From: Sulfitobacter mediterraneus
GTDB taxonomy: Bacteria > Pseudomonadota > Alphaproteobacteria > Rhodobacterales > Rhodobacteraceae
Reading direction: 5' to 3'
NCBI RefSeq assembly: GCF_003054325.1
Contig: NZ_QBKU01000002.1
Location: 372,001-436,000 of the forward strand
DNA length: 64,000 nucleotides
Shown piece after piece: positions 35,292 to 45,038 of this stretch (positions are counted from its first letter, which is position 1; every line of letters starts with the position of its first letter). Under the pieces are notes generated by a model. That model did no database searches. It was not told the origin of the DNA and saw nothing but the letters and a program-made list of their open reading frames with translations. The translations under genes were made by a program, and so were the position numbers.

Positions 35292-35543
35292 TCAGACGTA
35301 GTAGATGTCTTTGAACACGTAATGCACGATGTCGTCGCGTTTGATGTTCAATTCCGCCAGTTCGGCGTCCGATTTTGCCCGCAGCCGTTCCACACGGTCG
35401 ATCCGCCGTTGGCCGGCGGAATTGGTCATGATCGCGCGGCCAAACTTGAAAAAGCTATTGGCAATTGCGTCCAGCAGATTGCGGGTCATGGTGATTTCCC
35501 GGCCCAGTACTTCGGCGGGGGATGCGATGTCGTTATATGCCAT
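35292..35543 (-). CDS. small DUF1127-like protein
   Basis: 83 residues, basic. The C-terminal half (RRIDRVERLRAKSDAELAEL then IKRDDIVHYVF) fits the DUF1127 pattern of an Arg-rich helix, L-x-x-L-S/D-x-x-x-L, then a G/N-I-x-R-D-D-I helix. Small Arg-rich DUF1127 proteins act in phosphate and carbon regulation and in sRNA binding in some alphaproteobacteria; a role here is only suggested. It is a single gene between TrkH and a DUF2867 gene. Confidence 0.7.
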   Translation of the reverse strand: MAYNDIASPAEVLGREITMTRNLLDAIANSFFKFGRAIMTNSAGQRRIDRVERLRAKSDAELAELNIKRDDIVHYVFKDIYYV

Positions 35544-35668
35544 TGTTTTATCTCAGCAAATGATTGGGTTGTCTTGACCACTACATAGGGGCCGACATCA
35601 CCGGGCAGTACCGACAATACTGCATAGCCGCCGCCCGCCCCGCACAGGGCAGCGGCGCGCCAGAAAGA

Positions 35669-36124
35669 TCAATCCGCAGCGTTAACGCGGGCCAAGGCGT
35701 CACGGGCGATCATGATGTGAAACGGCAGGATCATCCGCAGATAAAGCTGACCGCCGATGTTGTGGGGATGCACCCAGGTGGCCAATGACACCTGCCCGCC
35801 CTGCCGCAAAACCGACACTCGAAAATCAAGGTGGCGGTCGTTGAACCCTGCAATCAGCTCGCCTTCGGTATCGATCTCAACCGGGAAAATGCCAACCTTA
35901 TCTTTGCCTTCCGGCCCATCGTTGGACAAACCAAAGGGGGTGGTCACCCAGCGACGGATCATCAACAGAAATTGCGCCCAACCGGGAAAGCTGGTGATGA
36001 TCTCGGCGGCGCGGCGCGGCGGCATATCCGCCGCAACTGTATAACAATCAACAAAATCACGCGGCCCGACCCGCGACCAAAGCTGGCTGTGAATGGGAAG
36101 ATCAATCTTGCGGACCCGTGTCAT
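35669..36124 (-). CDS. DUF2867 family protein
   Basis: 151 residues, cytoplasmic. It shows the features of DUF2867, a START-like beta/alpha domain: WVTTPFGLSNDG in the middle, GIFPVEIDTEGELIAGFNDR followed by HLDFRVSVLR, and VSLATWVHPHNIGGQLYLRM near the end. DUF2867 is sometimes fused to NAD(P)-binding reductases; here it stands alone. Its biochemical role is unknown. The folE2 gene follows 90 bases downstream on the same strand. Confidence 0.75.
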   Translation of the reverse strand: MTRVRKIDLPIHSQLWSRVGPRDFVDCYTVAADMPPRRAAEIITSFPGWAQFLLMIRRWVTTPFGLSNDGPEGKDKVGIFPVEIDTEGELIAGFNDRHLDFRVSVLRQGGQVSLATWVHPHNIGGQLYLRMILPFHIMIARDALARVNAAD

Positions 36125-36217
36125 GTCGGCGCTCCTTGGCTGATTAAGGTCAGCCTAGCCGCGCCCGGCCTGCGCTGCAGTGCGGCATAGAGGCGCAGTA
36201 CGCCCCCGCCCTGCCCG

Positions 36218-37312
36218 TTAACCGACGTGAAACAGCGTGTTGAACAGCTTGGGGTCGATGCTTTGCATCTCAAAGGTCGGCCCCTCGGTCAGAACGCTGA
36301 TCGCATCATGGCTGTGCAGGCTTTCTTGATGGCTGGCAATCACACGGAAATCTCCGACGCGCGGGTCTTCCTGCAATTGCTGGCAAAACAGCCGCGCTGC
36401 ATCTTCAACAAAGATCGGATTGGCCGCGTTCAACTCAGCAAAGGCCTGTTCATCCTCACGCTTGACCATCACTTGTGTCTCGGTCGGCACCGCGCGGCGG
36501 CACGCCTCGATCAGGTCTTCGAACCACAAACAGCTGTTGTCGCCCTCAAGCACGGCTGAAATGCGCGCCACGGATCGCTGCGAGTGCGGAGTGGCCAATT
36601 GATTGCGCGTCGCACGTGCATGTTCGCTCAGCTCCAGTGAACAGGGGCATGTGCTGGAATAAACGTAGTCCAGATGGATGATCTTTTGACGCACGCCGTC
36701 TTTCTCCACCAGCTCCAGCGCGATGTCGTAATACTGATAACCCGAGAGGCCAGAGCGCAGGCTTTCGATTTTCATCGGGAAGGAAAACCGCATCTGGATC
36801 CGCGCATCAAAGCTTTCCAGATCGGATTTGTAATCATCCAGCGCCGCTTCAATCACATGAAAGCTGAACGTGCGTTCGGCATGCTTGTAAAAGCTGCGCA
36901 TGATCCGGGACATGTTGATGCCCTTTTTGTCGGCCTCAAGGCTGACAGATCCTGTGATCGAGGTTTCAAGCGTCAGATCGCCATTGTTGCGGGTATGAAA
37001 CCGGATCGGCAGGCGAAAGTTGGAAATGCCGACATGTTGGATCTGTTGCTTGGCCCCACGGATCAGGCTGGACGGGCCGTTTTGCAAGTCCGGCAATCCG
37101 GCCTTGTAAGCGGCATCCACCTTAAAATCCTGCGGGTAGTCGCGGTTGAACTTGGGATAGTCACCTTTGCCTTGCAACAGCCGCACCACTTGCGGATCAA
37201 GCGCATCAATCTCGGTCGCGCTGGCCCCTGCGGCCCAGGCCTTGAGCGTGGCAAGTGCCTGTTCAGCATCGGACCGATCTGGCCCTTTTTCGACGGATGT
37301 GATGGCATTCAT
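36218..37312 (-). CDS. folE2: GTP cyclohydrolase I, type FolE2
   Basis: 364 residues, the FolE2 (GCYH-IB) type, which opens GTP to dihydroneopterin triphosphate at the head of folate synthesis and uses metals other than zinc. The family signatures are seen: VGISNFRLPIRFHTRNNGDL, SLEADKKGINMSRIMRSFYK, STCPCSLELSEHAR with the metal-ligand Cys, and SLHSHDAISVLTEGP. The upstream region holds a possible Zur box, as FolE2 is often induced in zinc shortage. Other folate genes (folB, folP) are 16 kb away. Confidence 0.95.
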   Translation of the reverse strand: MNAITSVEKGPDRSDAEQALATLKAWAAGASATEIDALDPQVVRLLQGKGDYPKFNRDYPQDFKVDAAYKAGLPDLQNGPSSLIRGAKQQIQHVGISNFRLPIRFHTRNNGDLTLETSITGSVSLEADKKGINMSRIMRSFYKHAERTFSFHVIEAALDDYKSDLESFDARIQMRFSFPMKIESLRSGLSGYQYYDIALELVEKDGVRQKIIHLDYVYSSTCPCSLELSEHARATRNQLATPHSQRSVARISAVLEGDNSCLWFEDLIEACRRAVPTETQVMVKREDEQAFAELNAANPIFVEDAARLFCQQLQEDPRVGDFRVIASHQESLHSHDAISVLTEGPTFEMQSIDPKLFNTLFHVG

Positions 37313-37364
37313 GGCGGTCTCCCCCTTTTGGTGCCTGCCTCATACTTATGCTGCGCGGCGCCAA

Positions 37365-37383
37365 TTACCAATTATCATAACAC
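37365..37383 (-). promoter_or_regulatory. possible Zur box upstream of folE2
   Basis: On the minus strand the site reads GTGTTATGATAATTGGTAA. The left half resembles the alphaproteobacterial Zur half-site (TGTTAT-x-x-TA), while the right half is degraded. It lies about 55 bases upstream of folE2. The inference rests mainly on known Zur control of FolE2 in many bacteria. Confidence 0.3.
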
Positions 37384-37470
37384 ATACGGTGCAAGTCGGG
37401 GCTTGGATCACACTATTTGCGTCCTTTGAGAGGCCAAAACCAACATCCAGCGCCAAAAAAGGCAAGGAAT

Positions 37471-37497
37471 GGCACGGTTTGCAGGTCAAACCGTGCC
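37471..37497 (-). terminator. hairpin downstream of metZ
   Basis: GGCACGGTTTG-CAGGT-CAAACCGTGCC is a perfect 11-bp stem with a 5-base loop, 8 bases after the metZ stop. On the minus strand a TTTTTT run follows about 10 bases later, so termination is likely but not textbook. Confidence 0.65.
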
Positions 37498-37504
37498 GCG
37501 TGCA

Positions 37505-38686
37505 TCACAAATCAGTGAGCGCCTGACGGATATCGGCGATCAGATCCTGCGGATCTTCCAGCCCGATGGACATCCGCACCAGCCCCGGTGCGATTCCCAA
37601 CAGCTCTTTCTGATCCTGCGGCAACCGCTGATGGGTGGTGGTGGCCGGATGGGTCAGAATGGTTTTGGCATCGCCCAGATTGTTGGAGATCACCCCGACC
37701 TGAATTGCATTGAGAAACTTGAACGCCGCGTCCTTGCCGCCCTCGAGGACCAGCGTCAGCACTGTGCCGCCTGCCCCCATTTGCGACAACGCGAGTGCAT
37801 TCTGCGGATGATCCGCCAAGCCGGGATAGATCACAGTCTCCAACGCCTCATGGCCCTGCAATGCCTCCGCAATGGTCTGAGCGGAGGCAGCTTGCGCCCG
37901 CACACGCAGGCTCATGGTTTCCAAACCCTTGAGCATCACCCAGGCGGTAAACGGGCTCATGGAGCCGCCGGTGTGTTTCATGTAAGGCTCAACCGTGCCG
38001 CGGATAAATTCGCGGGTGCCAAGGATCACGCCGCCCAAGGCGCGGCCCTGCCCGTCAATGTGCTTGGTCGCCGAATAGATCACCACATCCGCGCCCTGCG
38101 CGATGGCCTTGGAAAACTCCGGTGTGGCAAAAACATTATCGACCACCACCAGCGCCCCCTGCGCATGGGCCAGTTCGGACACCGATTTGATATCCACCAG
38201 TTGCAGCGTCGGATTGGACACCGATTCAAAAAACACCGCTTTGGTATCCGGGCGGATCGCCGCCTCCCATGCCGCCAGATCGGTGCCGTCCACCAAGGTG
38301 ACCTCAACCCCGAACCGCGCCAGCACGTCTTCGAGAACATAGAGGCACGAACCAAACAGCGCCCGCGCCGAGACAACGTGATCCCCGGCCTTGAGCATCG
38401 CAGTCAACGCGCCACTGACCGCCGCCATACCGGATGCGGTGGCAAAAGCATCCTCCGCCCCTTCGAGCGCTGCAATGCGGTCTTCGAACATGGCCACGGT
38501 TGGGTTGCCATAACGGGCATAGATAAATTCGTCCGGGCCGCTTTCCAAGAAACGTGCTTCGGCGTGTTCGGCGGTCTCGTAGACAAACCCTTGGGTGAGG
38601 AATATCGCTTCGCTGACCTCGCCATATTGGCTACGGCGGGTGCCGGCGTGAATGGCTTTGGTGCGCGGATGCCAATCGTTGCTCAT
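37505..38686 (-). CDS. metZ: O-succinylhomoserine sulfhydrylase
   Basis: 393 residues from the ATG at 38686, with AAAGGAAAAG upstream. PLP-dependent Cys/Met-metabolism enzyme: YARYGNPTVAMFEDRIAALE, the FATASGMAAVSGALTAMLKA loop, DNVFATPEFSKAIAQGADVV, and the Schiff-base Lys in VVIYSATKHIDGQGRALGG. MetZ makes homocysteine from O-succinylhomoserine and sulfide. The SAM-II riboswitch upstream fits methionine control. The frame stays open 33 codons further to an ATG at 38785 right behind the riboswitch, a second possible start. Confidence 0.95.
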   Translation of the reverse strand: MSNDWHPRTKAIHAGTRRSQYGEVSEAIFLTQGFVYETAEHAEARFLESGPDEFIYARYGNPTVAMFEDRIAALEGAEDAFATASGMAAVSGALTAMLKAGDHVVSARALFGSCLYVLEDVLARFGVEVTLVDGTDLAAWEAAIRPDTKAVFFESVSNPTLQLVDIKSVSELAHAQGALVVVDNVFATPEFSKAIAQGADVVIYSATKHIDGQGRALGGVILGTREFIRGTVEPYMKHTGGSMSPFTAWVMLKGLETMSLRVRAQAASAQTIAEALQGHEALETVIYPGLADHPQNALALSQMGAGGTVLTLVLEGGKDAAFKFLNAIQVGVISNNLGDAKTILTHPATTTHQRLPQDQKELLGIAPGLVRMSIGLEDPQDLIADIRQALTDL

Positions 38687-38790
38687 CGTCTTTTCCTTTC
38701 GCGCCTGCGCTGCAGGCATAAATTGACCCGGCGGCGAAAGAGACAAAAATGCCCCCAACGCGGTCAAGCGAAAGAGGGCTTTCATCCTGA

Positions 38791-38842
38791 CCTTTTAGCA
38801 GATTGTTTAACGTGGCCCGCAATCCGGTTACAAATCACCACG
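38791..38842 (-). promoter_or_regulatory. SAM-II riboswitch
   Basis: On the minus strand the segment from 38842 to 38791 has the SAM-II (metA motif) landmarks in order: CGTGG, GATTTG, a loop with CCGGATTGC, CCACGTTAAACAA and the 3' element GCTAAAAGG. CGTGG (38838-38842) pairs with CCACG (38811-38815) as stem P1, and the 3' AAAAGG forms part of the pseudoknot. The same AAAAGG is a Shine-Dalgarno 5 bases before an ATG at 38785, so SAM binding would block translation there. It fits the metZ gene downstream. Confidence 0.9.
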
Positions 38843-38957
38843 GGATCGCTTTACGCCTGATGGCGGCATGCGTCAATGGTGCGTGATCTGCGCCGCCTTC
38901 CCCTTGCATTTCGCGGTCAACACGCCAAGTTTGCCCCAAATTTAGCAGGAGCGCCCC

Positions 38958-39659
38958 ATGACAGCCCCCATCGACCTCTATTTCTGGCCCACGCCCAACG
39001 GTTGGAAAGTCTCCATCGCCCTCGAAGAGATGGGCCTGCCCTATGACACCCACCTGATCAACATCGGCGCAGGCGATCAGTTTGCGCCAGAGTTTTTGCA
39101 GATCTCCCCCAACAACCGCATGCCAGCGATTGTGGACTCTGATGGCCCGGAAGGCGCGCCCATTTCGATCTTTGAAAGCGGCGCAATCCTGCAATACCTC
39201 GCCCGCAAGACCGGCCAGTTCTGCGGCACCACCGAACGCGAACGCATTGCGGTGGATCAATGGCTAATGTGGCAAATGGGCGGGCTGGGCCCGATGGCCG
39301 GACAAGCGCATCATTTCCTGAAATACGCCCCCAATATGGAGCCGCCCAACGACCTGCCCTATGCTAAGGACAGATACCGCAACGAGGTGGCGCGGCTTTA
39401 CGGTGTGCTGGACCGGCAGTTGGCGCAGCATGAGTTTGTCGCGGGTGATTTTGTCTCGATTGCGGATTTTTCCATCTGGGGATGGGCCTCACTTTGGGAG
39501 GGTCAGCAACAGACGCTGGACGACAAACCGCATATGGCCCGTTGGCTGGACCAGATGGCAGCGCGACCGGGAGTGCAGGCTGGCCGCGCATTATTTGCAG
39601 AGAAACGGGGCGACATCGCCAAGGACAAAGGCGCACAGGATCAATTGTTTAAGCGCTGA
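38958..39659 (+). CDS. glutathione S-transferase family protein
   Basis: 233 residues. The N-terminal thioredoxin-like domain (about 1-85) begins with FWPTPNGWKVSIALEEMGLP, which has the Asn/Gly loop where Ser- or Asn-type bacterial GSTs bind glutathione, and contains NNRMPAIVD (cis-Pro) and ESGAILQYLARK. The helical C-terminal domain follows (about 95-215) with VAGDFVSIADFSIWGW. It resembles the YfcG/YghU nu-class of disulfide-bond reductases. Substrate unknown. AGGAG lies before the ATG. Confidence 0.9.
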   Translation: MTAPIDLYFWPTPNGWKVSIALEEMGLPYDTHLINIGAGDQFAPEFLQISPNNRMPAIVDSDGPEGAPISIFESGAILQYLARKTGQFCGTTERERIAVDQWLMWQMGGLGPMAGQAHHFLKYAPNMEPPNDLPYAKDRYRNEVARLYGVLDRQLAQHEFVAGDFVSIADFSIWGWASLWEGQQQTLDDKPHMARWLDQMAARPGVQAGRALFAEKRGDIAKDKGAQDQLFKR

Positions 39660-39674
39660 AACTTGCGGCGGGCG

Positions 39675-39718
39675 CGGAAATTTTCAAAATTTCCGAACGG
39701 ACTTTTTCAAAAAGTCCG
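39675..39718. terminator. tandem perfect palindromic hairpins between convergent genes
   Basis: Two back-to-back inverted repeats with 10-bp arms around a single C: CGGAAATTTT-C-AAAATTTCCG (39675-39695) and CGGACTTTTT-C-AAAAAGTCCG (39698-39718). Both strands carry T-runs within the arms. They lie between the GST stop and the ispZ stop (39719). Probably bidirectional terminators. Confidence 0.7.
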
Positions 39719-40330
39719 CTACGCCCCGCTGTCGTCCTTTTCGATCCCATAGGTTTGGAACAAGGAGCCTTGCGTCATGAAAAATGCAAAGATCGCCGCC
39801 GTCAGCCCGAAGGTTTTGAAATAGACCCAGATCTCCGTGCTGAACATCCGCCAGATCAGTTCATTGGCGATGGCCATGCCGAAGAAGAACAGCATCAACC
39901 GTTTGGTCAGCAGCATCCAGCCCGCATCCTCCAACGGCATCATCTCTTCCATCACATATTTGAGATAAGACCGCCCGCGCAGCAATCCAAAGGCCAACAA
40001 ACCGCCAAACAAGGCGTAAATCATCGTTGGCTTCATCTTGAAGAACCGGTCGTCATTCAGCCAGACCGACAGCCCGCCAAACACCACAACCAAAACAACC
40101 GTGGCAATCTGCATCCGGTTGATTTTACCCGTCAGCGCCCAGATTGCTCCGGTCGCCGCCACAAGGATCGGGATAAACGCCGCTGTCACAACAATAAATC
40201 CGTCATATTCGGTGCCGCCGATGGTGAACACACGGTCCTTTAGCCGCAGATAGGCGACAAAAAACAGGATGATCGGCCCGTATTCGAGCGCCATCTTGAC
40301 CATAGGGTTGATCTGCCGTTCCTGCGCCAT
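39719..40330 (-). CDS. ispZ: inner-membrane-spanning septation protein IspZ/YciB
   Basis: 203 residues with about five to six hydrophobic helices. Family markers: INPMVKMALEYGPIILFFVA at the start, KINRMQIATVVLVVVFGGLS, WLNDDRFFKMKPTMIYALFG and LMLFFFGMAIANELIWRMFS. IspZ/YciB affects cell-envelope and septum shape; mechanism is unknown. The start at 40330 is chosen over 40360 because the shared N-terminus MAQERQINP follows an AGGAG-like site. It lies in the ftsY-DMT-ispZ gene order typical of the group. Confidence 0.93.
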   Translation of the reverse strand: MAQERQINPMVKMALEYGPIILFFVAYLRLKDRVFTIGGTEYDGFIVVTAAFIPILVAATGAIWALTGKINRMQIATVVLVVVFGGLSVWLNDDRFFKMKPTMIYALFGGLLAFGLLRGRSYLKYVMEEMMPLEDAGWMLLTKRLMLFFFGMAIANELIWRMFSTEIWVYFKTFGLTAAIFAFFMTQGSLFQTYGIEKDDSGA

Positions 40331-40343
40331 CGTCTGCTCCTGC

Positions 40344-41246
40344 TTATCCGCCCATCTCAACTATCACGGCCCCCGCCGCAATCAAGGCCATCAGCGCCAC
40401 GCGGCGCGGGCCAACGGTCTCTTTCAAGAACACCCAGCCGATGATCGCGGCAAACACCGTCGAGGTTTCGCGCAGCACCGCGGCCTCGCCCACTTTATCC
40501 AGTCGGGTGGCCATCATGATTGCGCCAAAGCTCATGAAAGCGACCAACCCGCCAATCACGCCGCGCCCCATCAAGGGGCCAAGCGCCGGTGCATCTTCCA
40601 TGGTCCACCAGCGCCGCGCAGCGATGAAGGGCATCACCAGCCCGTCAATCATGAAAAACCACGCCAGAAAGGTGAAAGGATCCGCCGTCGCGCGAATGCC
40701 GTAAGCGTCATAAGTGGTGTAAAGCGCCACAAAAAGCCCGGTCAGCACCGCAATCGCAAGCGCGGCATTCAGCGTGTCCCGCTCTGCCGTGAGAAAGATC
40801 ATGTTGTAGATCGCCAACCCAAAGATCCCCGCAAGCAAAACCGCAACGCCCATCCATTGCAGCAGGGTAAAGCTTTCCTCGAAGATCAAGTAAGCCCCGA
40901 TCACCGCAAAAAGCGGCCCCGTCCCGCGCACCACCGGATAGACCACGGTATAGGCGCCCTTGGTATAGGCCCAAGCCTGCAACATCTTGTAAACGATGTG
41001 AATAAGGAACGCGCCAAGGAAGATGATCCACATATGCGGCTCTGGCCAAGGCACCACAAAAAGCGCAAATGGCGCGGCCATCACACAATAGGCAAAGTCA
41101 ATCGCCCCGCGTGTCAGCCAGGGATCATGCCGCCCCTTTTGCAGCGCCCCGAAAACCGCATGCAAAAACGCCGCCATGATCGCCAGCCACAGGGCCACAG
41201 TATGGCCCGTTGCCGTCCCTTCGATAGAGATCAACCACTCGGTCAT
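40344..41246 (-). CDS. DMT-superfamily (EamA) transporter
   Basis: 300 residues with about ten membrane helices in two repeats. VALWLAIMAAFLHAVFGALQ and the WIIFLGAFLIHIVYKMLQAW, VVRGTGPLFAVIGAYLIFEE and ILAGIFGLAIYNM segments follow the EamA pattern; the C-terminus shows VFAAIIGWVFLKETVGPRRV. Substrate unknown. It starts 25 bases after ftsY ends on the same strand and lies 13 bases before ispZ, so the three are probably cotranscribed. Confidence 0.87.
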   Translation of the reverse strand: MTEWLISIEGTATGHTVALWLAIMAAFLHAVFGALQKGRHDPWLTRGAIDFAYCVMAAPFALFVVPWPEPHMWIIFLGAFLIHIVYKMLQAWAYTKGAYTVVYPVVRGTGPLFAVIGAYLIFEESFTLLQWMGVAVLLAGIFGLAIYNMIFLTAERDTLNAALAIAVLTGLFVALYTTYDAYGIRATADPFTFLAWFFMIDGLVMPFIAARRWWTMEDAPALGPLMGRGVIGGLVAFMSFGAIMMATRLDKVGEAAVLRETSTVFAAIIGWVFLKETVGPRRVALMALIAAGAVIVEMGG

Positions 41247-41271
41247 GGACGGGCAAGGCCGGGTCTACACT

Positions 41272-42618
<1,347 letters not shown>

Positions 42619-42683
42619 GGGAAATCTCCGCGCAGGTTTTCCCTGATCTATAGTCTAGTTCCGCCGGATGGAAGGGTGACCGG

Positions 42684-43322
42684 TTAAAACACCCCTTGCC
42701 CAGCCGACCCGAGGGTCAAAAGCACGATCGCCCCCCAATATAGCGGCCAGATCAGAACGTTGGCCCAACGTTCAACCCGGTCCCCCCGCGCCAAAACAAA
42801 GGTTTGCAATCCCAGCAAGGTATCGGACGCCGCAAAAGCCAATGCGCCCGAGACAACGAGTGGCACTGCCGTCATCAAACCACAGATCCCCATGGCGATG
42901 ATAATGCCAATATAAACAGCCACCGGAAGGCGCAGATCGCCCGCGTTGGGCAACAGCACCCGCACCATGACGCCCGCCAGAACCGCCAAGCCAAGAAGCA
43001 GTGCAAATGCCAGCGGCGCAGCCAGATGAGCCGGATCAGGGCTCAGCCTAATGAAAAACACCGCGATCCAGGCCAGATGTCCCAAAGCAAAGGCGATCAA
43101 CCCACCCAGAAACGCCTTGTCCCCCGGACGGGATAAAACCACATCACCAAGGCTGCAAAGCGCCAGCGCCATCGCCAACGCGGGCATCCCTGCCACGAGC
43201 GCTGCAATCGCAAGAGGAAACACTGACAAGCCTTTGACAGCGCTCCGAAAAATACTGTGGCCTTCGGACAGCGTCAGCGCCCAATAGATCGCGGCCGCCG
43301 CCCCTGTCAGTGCCCAGATCAA
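42684..43322 (-). CDS. lysoplasmalogenase, YhhN/TMEM86 family
   Basis: 212 residues with about eight hydrophobic helices and the family motifs: KGLSVFPLAIAALVAG (conserved K-x-x), ALCSLGDVVLSRPGDKAFLG (the S/L-G-D-x-x-L signature), and SDTLLGLQTF with WPLYWGAIVLLTLGS at the C-terminus. Family members hydrolyse the vinyl-ether bond of lysoplasmalogens; bacterial substrates are less clear. It begins 4 bases after the stop of the diaphorase gene, so the two are probably cotranscribed. Confidence 0.85.
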   Translation of the reverse strand: MIWALTGAAAAIYWALTLSEGHSIFRSAVKGLSVFPLAIAALVAGMPALAMALALCSLGDVVLSRPGDKAFLGGLIAFALGHLAWIAVFFIRLSPDPAHLAAPLAFALLLGLAVLAGVMVRVLLPNAGDLRLPVAVYIGIIIAMGICGLMTAVPLVVSGALAFAASDTLLGLQTFVLARGDRVERWANVLIWPLYWGAIVLLTLGSAGQGVF

Positions 43323-43325
43323 ACC

Positions 43326-45038
43326 TTAGATCTCGTCCGGGAAATGCTTCATCACCAACCGGATCGGGTTTGGCGCCGCCTGCCCCAATCCGCAGATGGA
43401 GGCATCAACCATCGCTGTGCTCAACTCATCGAGCAAGCCCTGATCCCAGCTGTCTTTCTGCATCAGTTTCACCGCTTTTTCGCAGCCAACCCGGCACGGC
43501 GTACATTGACCGCAGCTTTCGTCCTCAAAGAACCGCAGCATGTTCAGCGCCGCCGCTTTGGCCGAATCCTGATCCGACAGAACCACCACAGCAGCCGAGC
43601 CGATAAACGATCCATGTGGTTGCAACGTGTCGAAATCCAAGGGGATGTCATTCATCGACGCAGGCAGCAATCCCGAAGACGGCCCGCCCGGCTGATAGGC
43701 CTTAAAGCTATGGCCGCTTGCCATGCCGCCGCAGGCCTCGATGATGTCGGTGATCGTAGATCCTGCTGGCAGCAGATACATGCCCGGATTGGCCACGCGG
43801 CCCGACACGGAATAGCTGCGCAATCCTTTGCGGCCGTTCTTTTCGGTGGACGACAGAACCTCAGGCCCTTCGCGGCAGATCCGCGCGACCCAGTGCAGGG
43901 TTTCGACATTGTGCACCAATGTCGGTTTGTTAAAGATCCCGACCTGCGCCACAAACGGCGGGCGGTGGCGCGGCATGCCGCGTTTGCCTTCGATGCTTTC
44001 AATCATCGCGCTTTCTTCGCCGCAGATATAGGCACCTGCGCCGCGGCGCAGATCAATATAGCCCGGCTTAACGATGCCCGCGCTTTCGAGTGCTGCAATC
44101 TCCCGGCGCAGGATCTCCAGAACCGCAGGGTATTCGTCGCGCATGTAGACAAACGCTTTTTCCGCCTCGACGGCCCATGCGGCGATCAACATGCCCTCAA
44201 GGAACAGATGCGGTGTGCGTTCGAGATACCAGCGATCCTTGAACGTGCCCGGCTCACCTTCGTCGCCATTCACGGCCAGATAACGGGTGCCAGCATTGGC
44301 GCGGACAAAGCCCCATTTCTTGCCCGACGGGAAACCCGCACCGCCCAGACCGCGCAGGCCGGAAGCCAGAACCTTTTCCTGCACCTCTTCCCAATTGCCA
44401 TTGTCGCGCAGGTCTTTGAAGGTCTCATAGCCCCCGGTGGCGGCATAGGCCTCATAGGTTTCATAATCGGGCAGATGGGCGTGGGTGTCCTGCGCGGCAA
44501 TGGCGGCCTGCACCTTTTCAGGGGTCGCATTGTCGATATGGTTGTGGCCCAGTTCCAGCACCGGCGCGGTGTCGCAGCGGCCCATACAAGGTGCGCGCAA
44601 AACCCGGACCTCAGCCGGATCAAGCCCGTCTTCGAGCGCCGCTTTCAACTGCTGTGCACCAGCCAGCTCGCAAGACAACGAATCGCATACCCGAATGGTC
44701 AGTGCGGGGGGCGGTGTTTCGCCTTCTTTGACCACATCAAAATGCGCATAAAAGGTCGCGACCTCGTAAATCTCGGCCATCGACAGGCGCATCTCTTCGG
44801 CCAAGGCGCGGATATGCGCGGCGGACAGATGGCCATATTCATCCTGAATCAGGTGCATATGCTCAATCAGCAGATCACGATCGCGGCTTTTACCATCAAG
44901 CAGCGCGCGCACCTCGTCCCAAGCCTGATCCTCAAGCTGGCGACCCTTGGTGTGGCGGCGGCCCTTGCCTTTGCCGGACTTCCAGACGCCTTTTTTCGGC
45001 CCGTCGCCTGCGGTCTTGGTGTTCTCATCCAGCGCCAT
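43326..45038 (-). CDS. NuoE-NuoF type fusion, formate-dehydrogenase diaphorase (FdsG-FdsB like)
   Basis: 570 residues. The N-terminal part (about 60-180) is NuoE-like with a thioredoxin-like [2Fe-2S] site (RVCDSLSCELAG, RAPCMGRCDTAP). The rest is NuoF-like: the FMN/NADH loop GLRGLGGAGFPSGKKWGFVR, GDEGEPGTFKDR, GAGAYICGEESAMIES, and the [4Fe-4S] ligands in ESCGQCTPCRVGC plus the later Cys in ASICGLGQ. This fusion is the NADH-reacting unit of soluble NAD-linked formate dehydrogenases. No formate dehydrogenase alpha subunit is next to it; the next gene is a lysoplasmalogenase. Confidence 0.88.
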   Translation of the reverse strand: MALDENTKTAGDGPKKGVWKSGKGKGRRHTKGRQLEDQAWDEVRALLDGKSRDRDLLIEHMHLIQDEYGHLSAAHIRALAEEMRLSMAEIYEVATFYAHFDVVKEGETPPPALTIRVCDSLSCELAGAQQLKAALEDGLDPAEVRVLRAPCMGRCDTAPVLELGHNHIDNATPEKVQAAIAAQDTHAHLPDYETYEAYAATGGYETFKDLRDNGNWEEVQEKVLASGLRGLGGAGFPSGKKWGFVRANAGTRYLAVNGDEGEPGTFKDRWYLERTPHLFLEGMLIAAWAVEAEKAFVYMRDEYPAVLEILRREIAALESAGIVKPGYIDLRRGAGAYICGEESAMIESIEGKRGMPRHRPPFVAQVGIFNKPTLVHNVETLHWVARICREGPEVLSSTEKNGRKGLRSYSVSGRVANPGMYLLPAGSTITDIIEACGGMASGHSFKAYQPGGPSSGLLPASMNDIPLDFDTLQPHGSFIGSAAVVVLSDQDSAKAAALNMLRFFEDESCGQCTPCRVGCEKAVKLMQKDSWDQGLLDELSTAMVDASICGLGQAAPNPIRLVMKHFPDEI

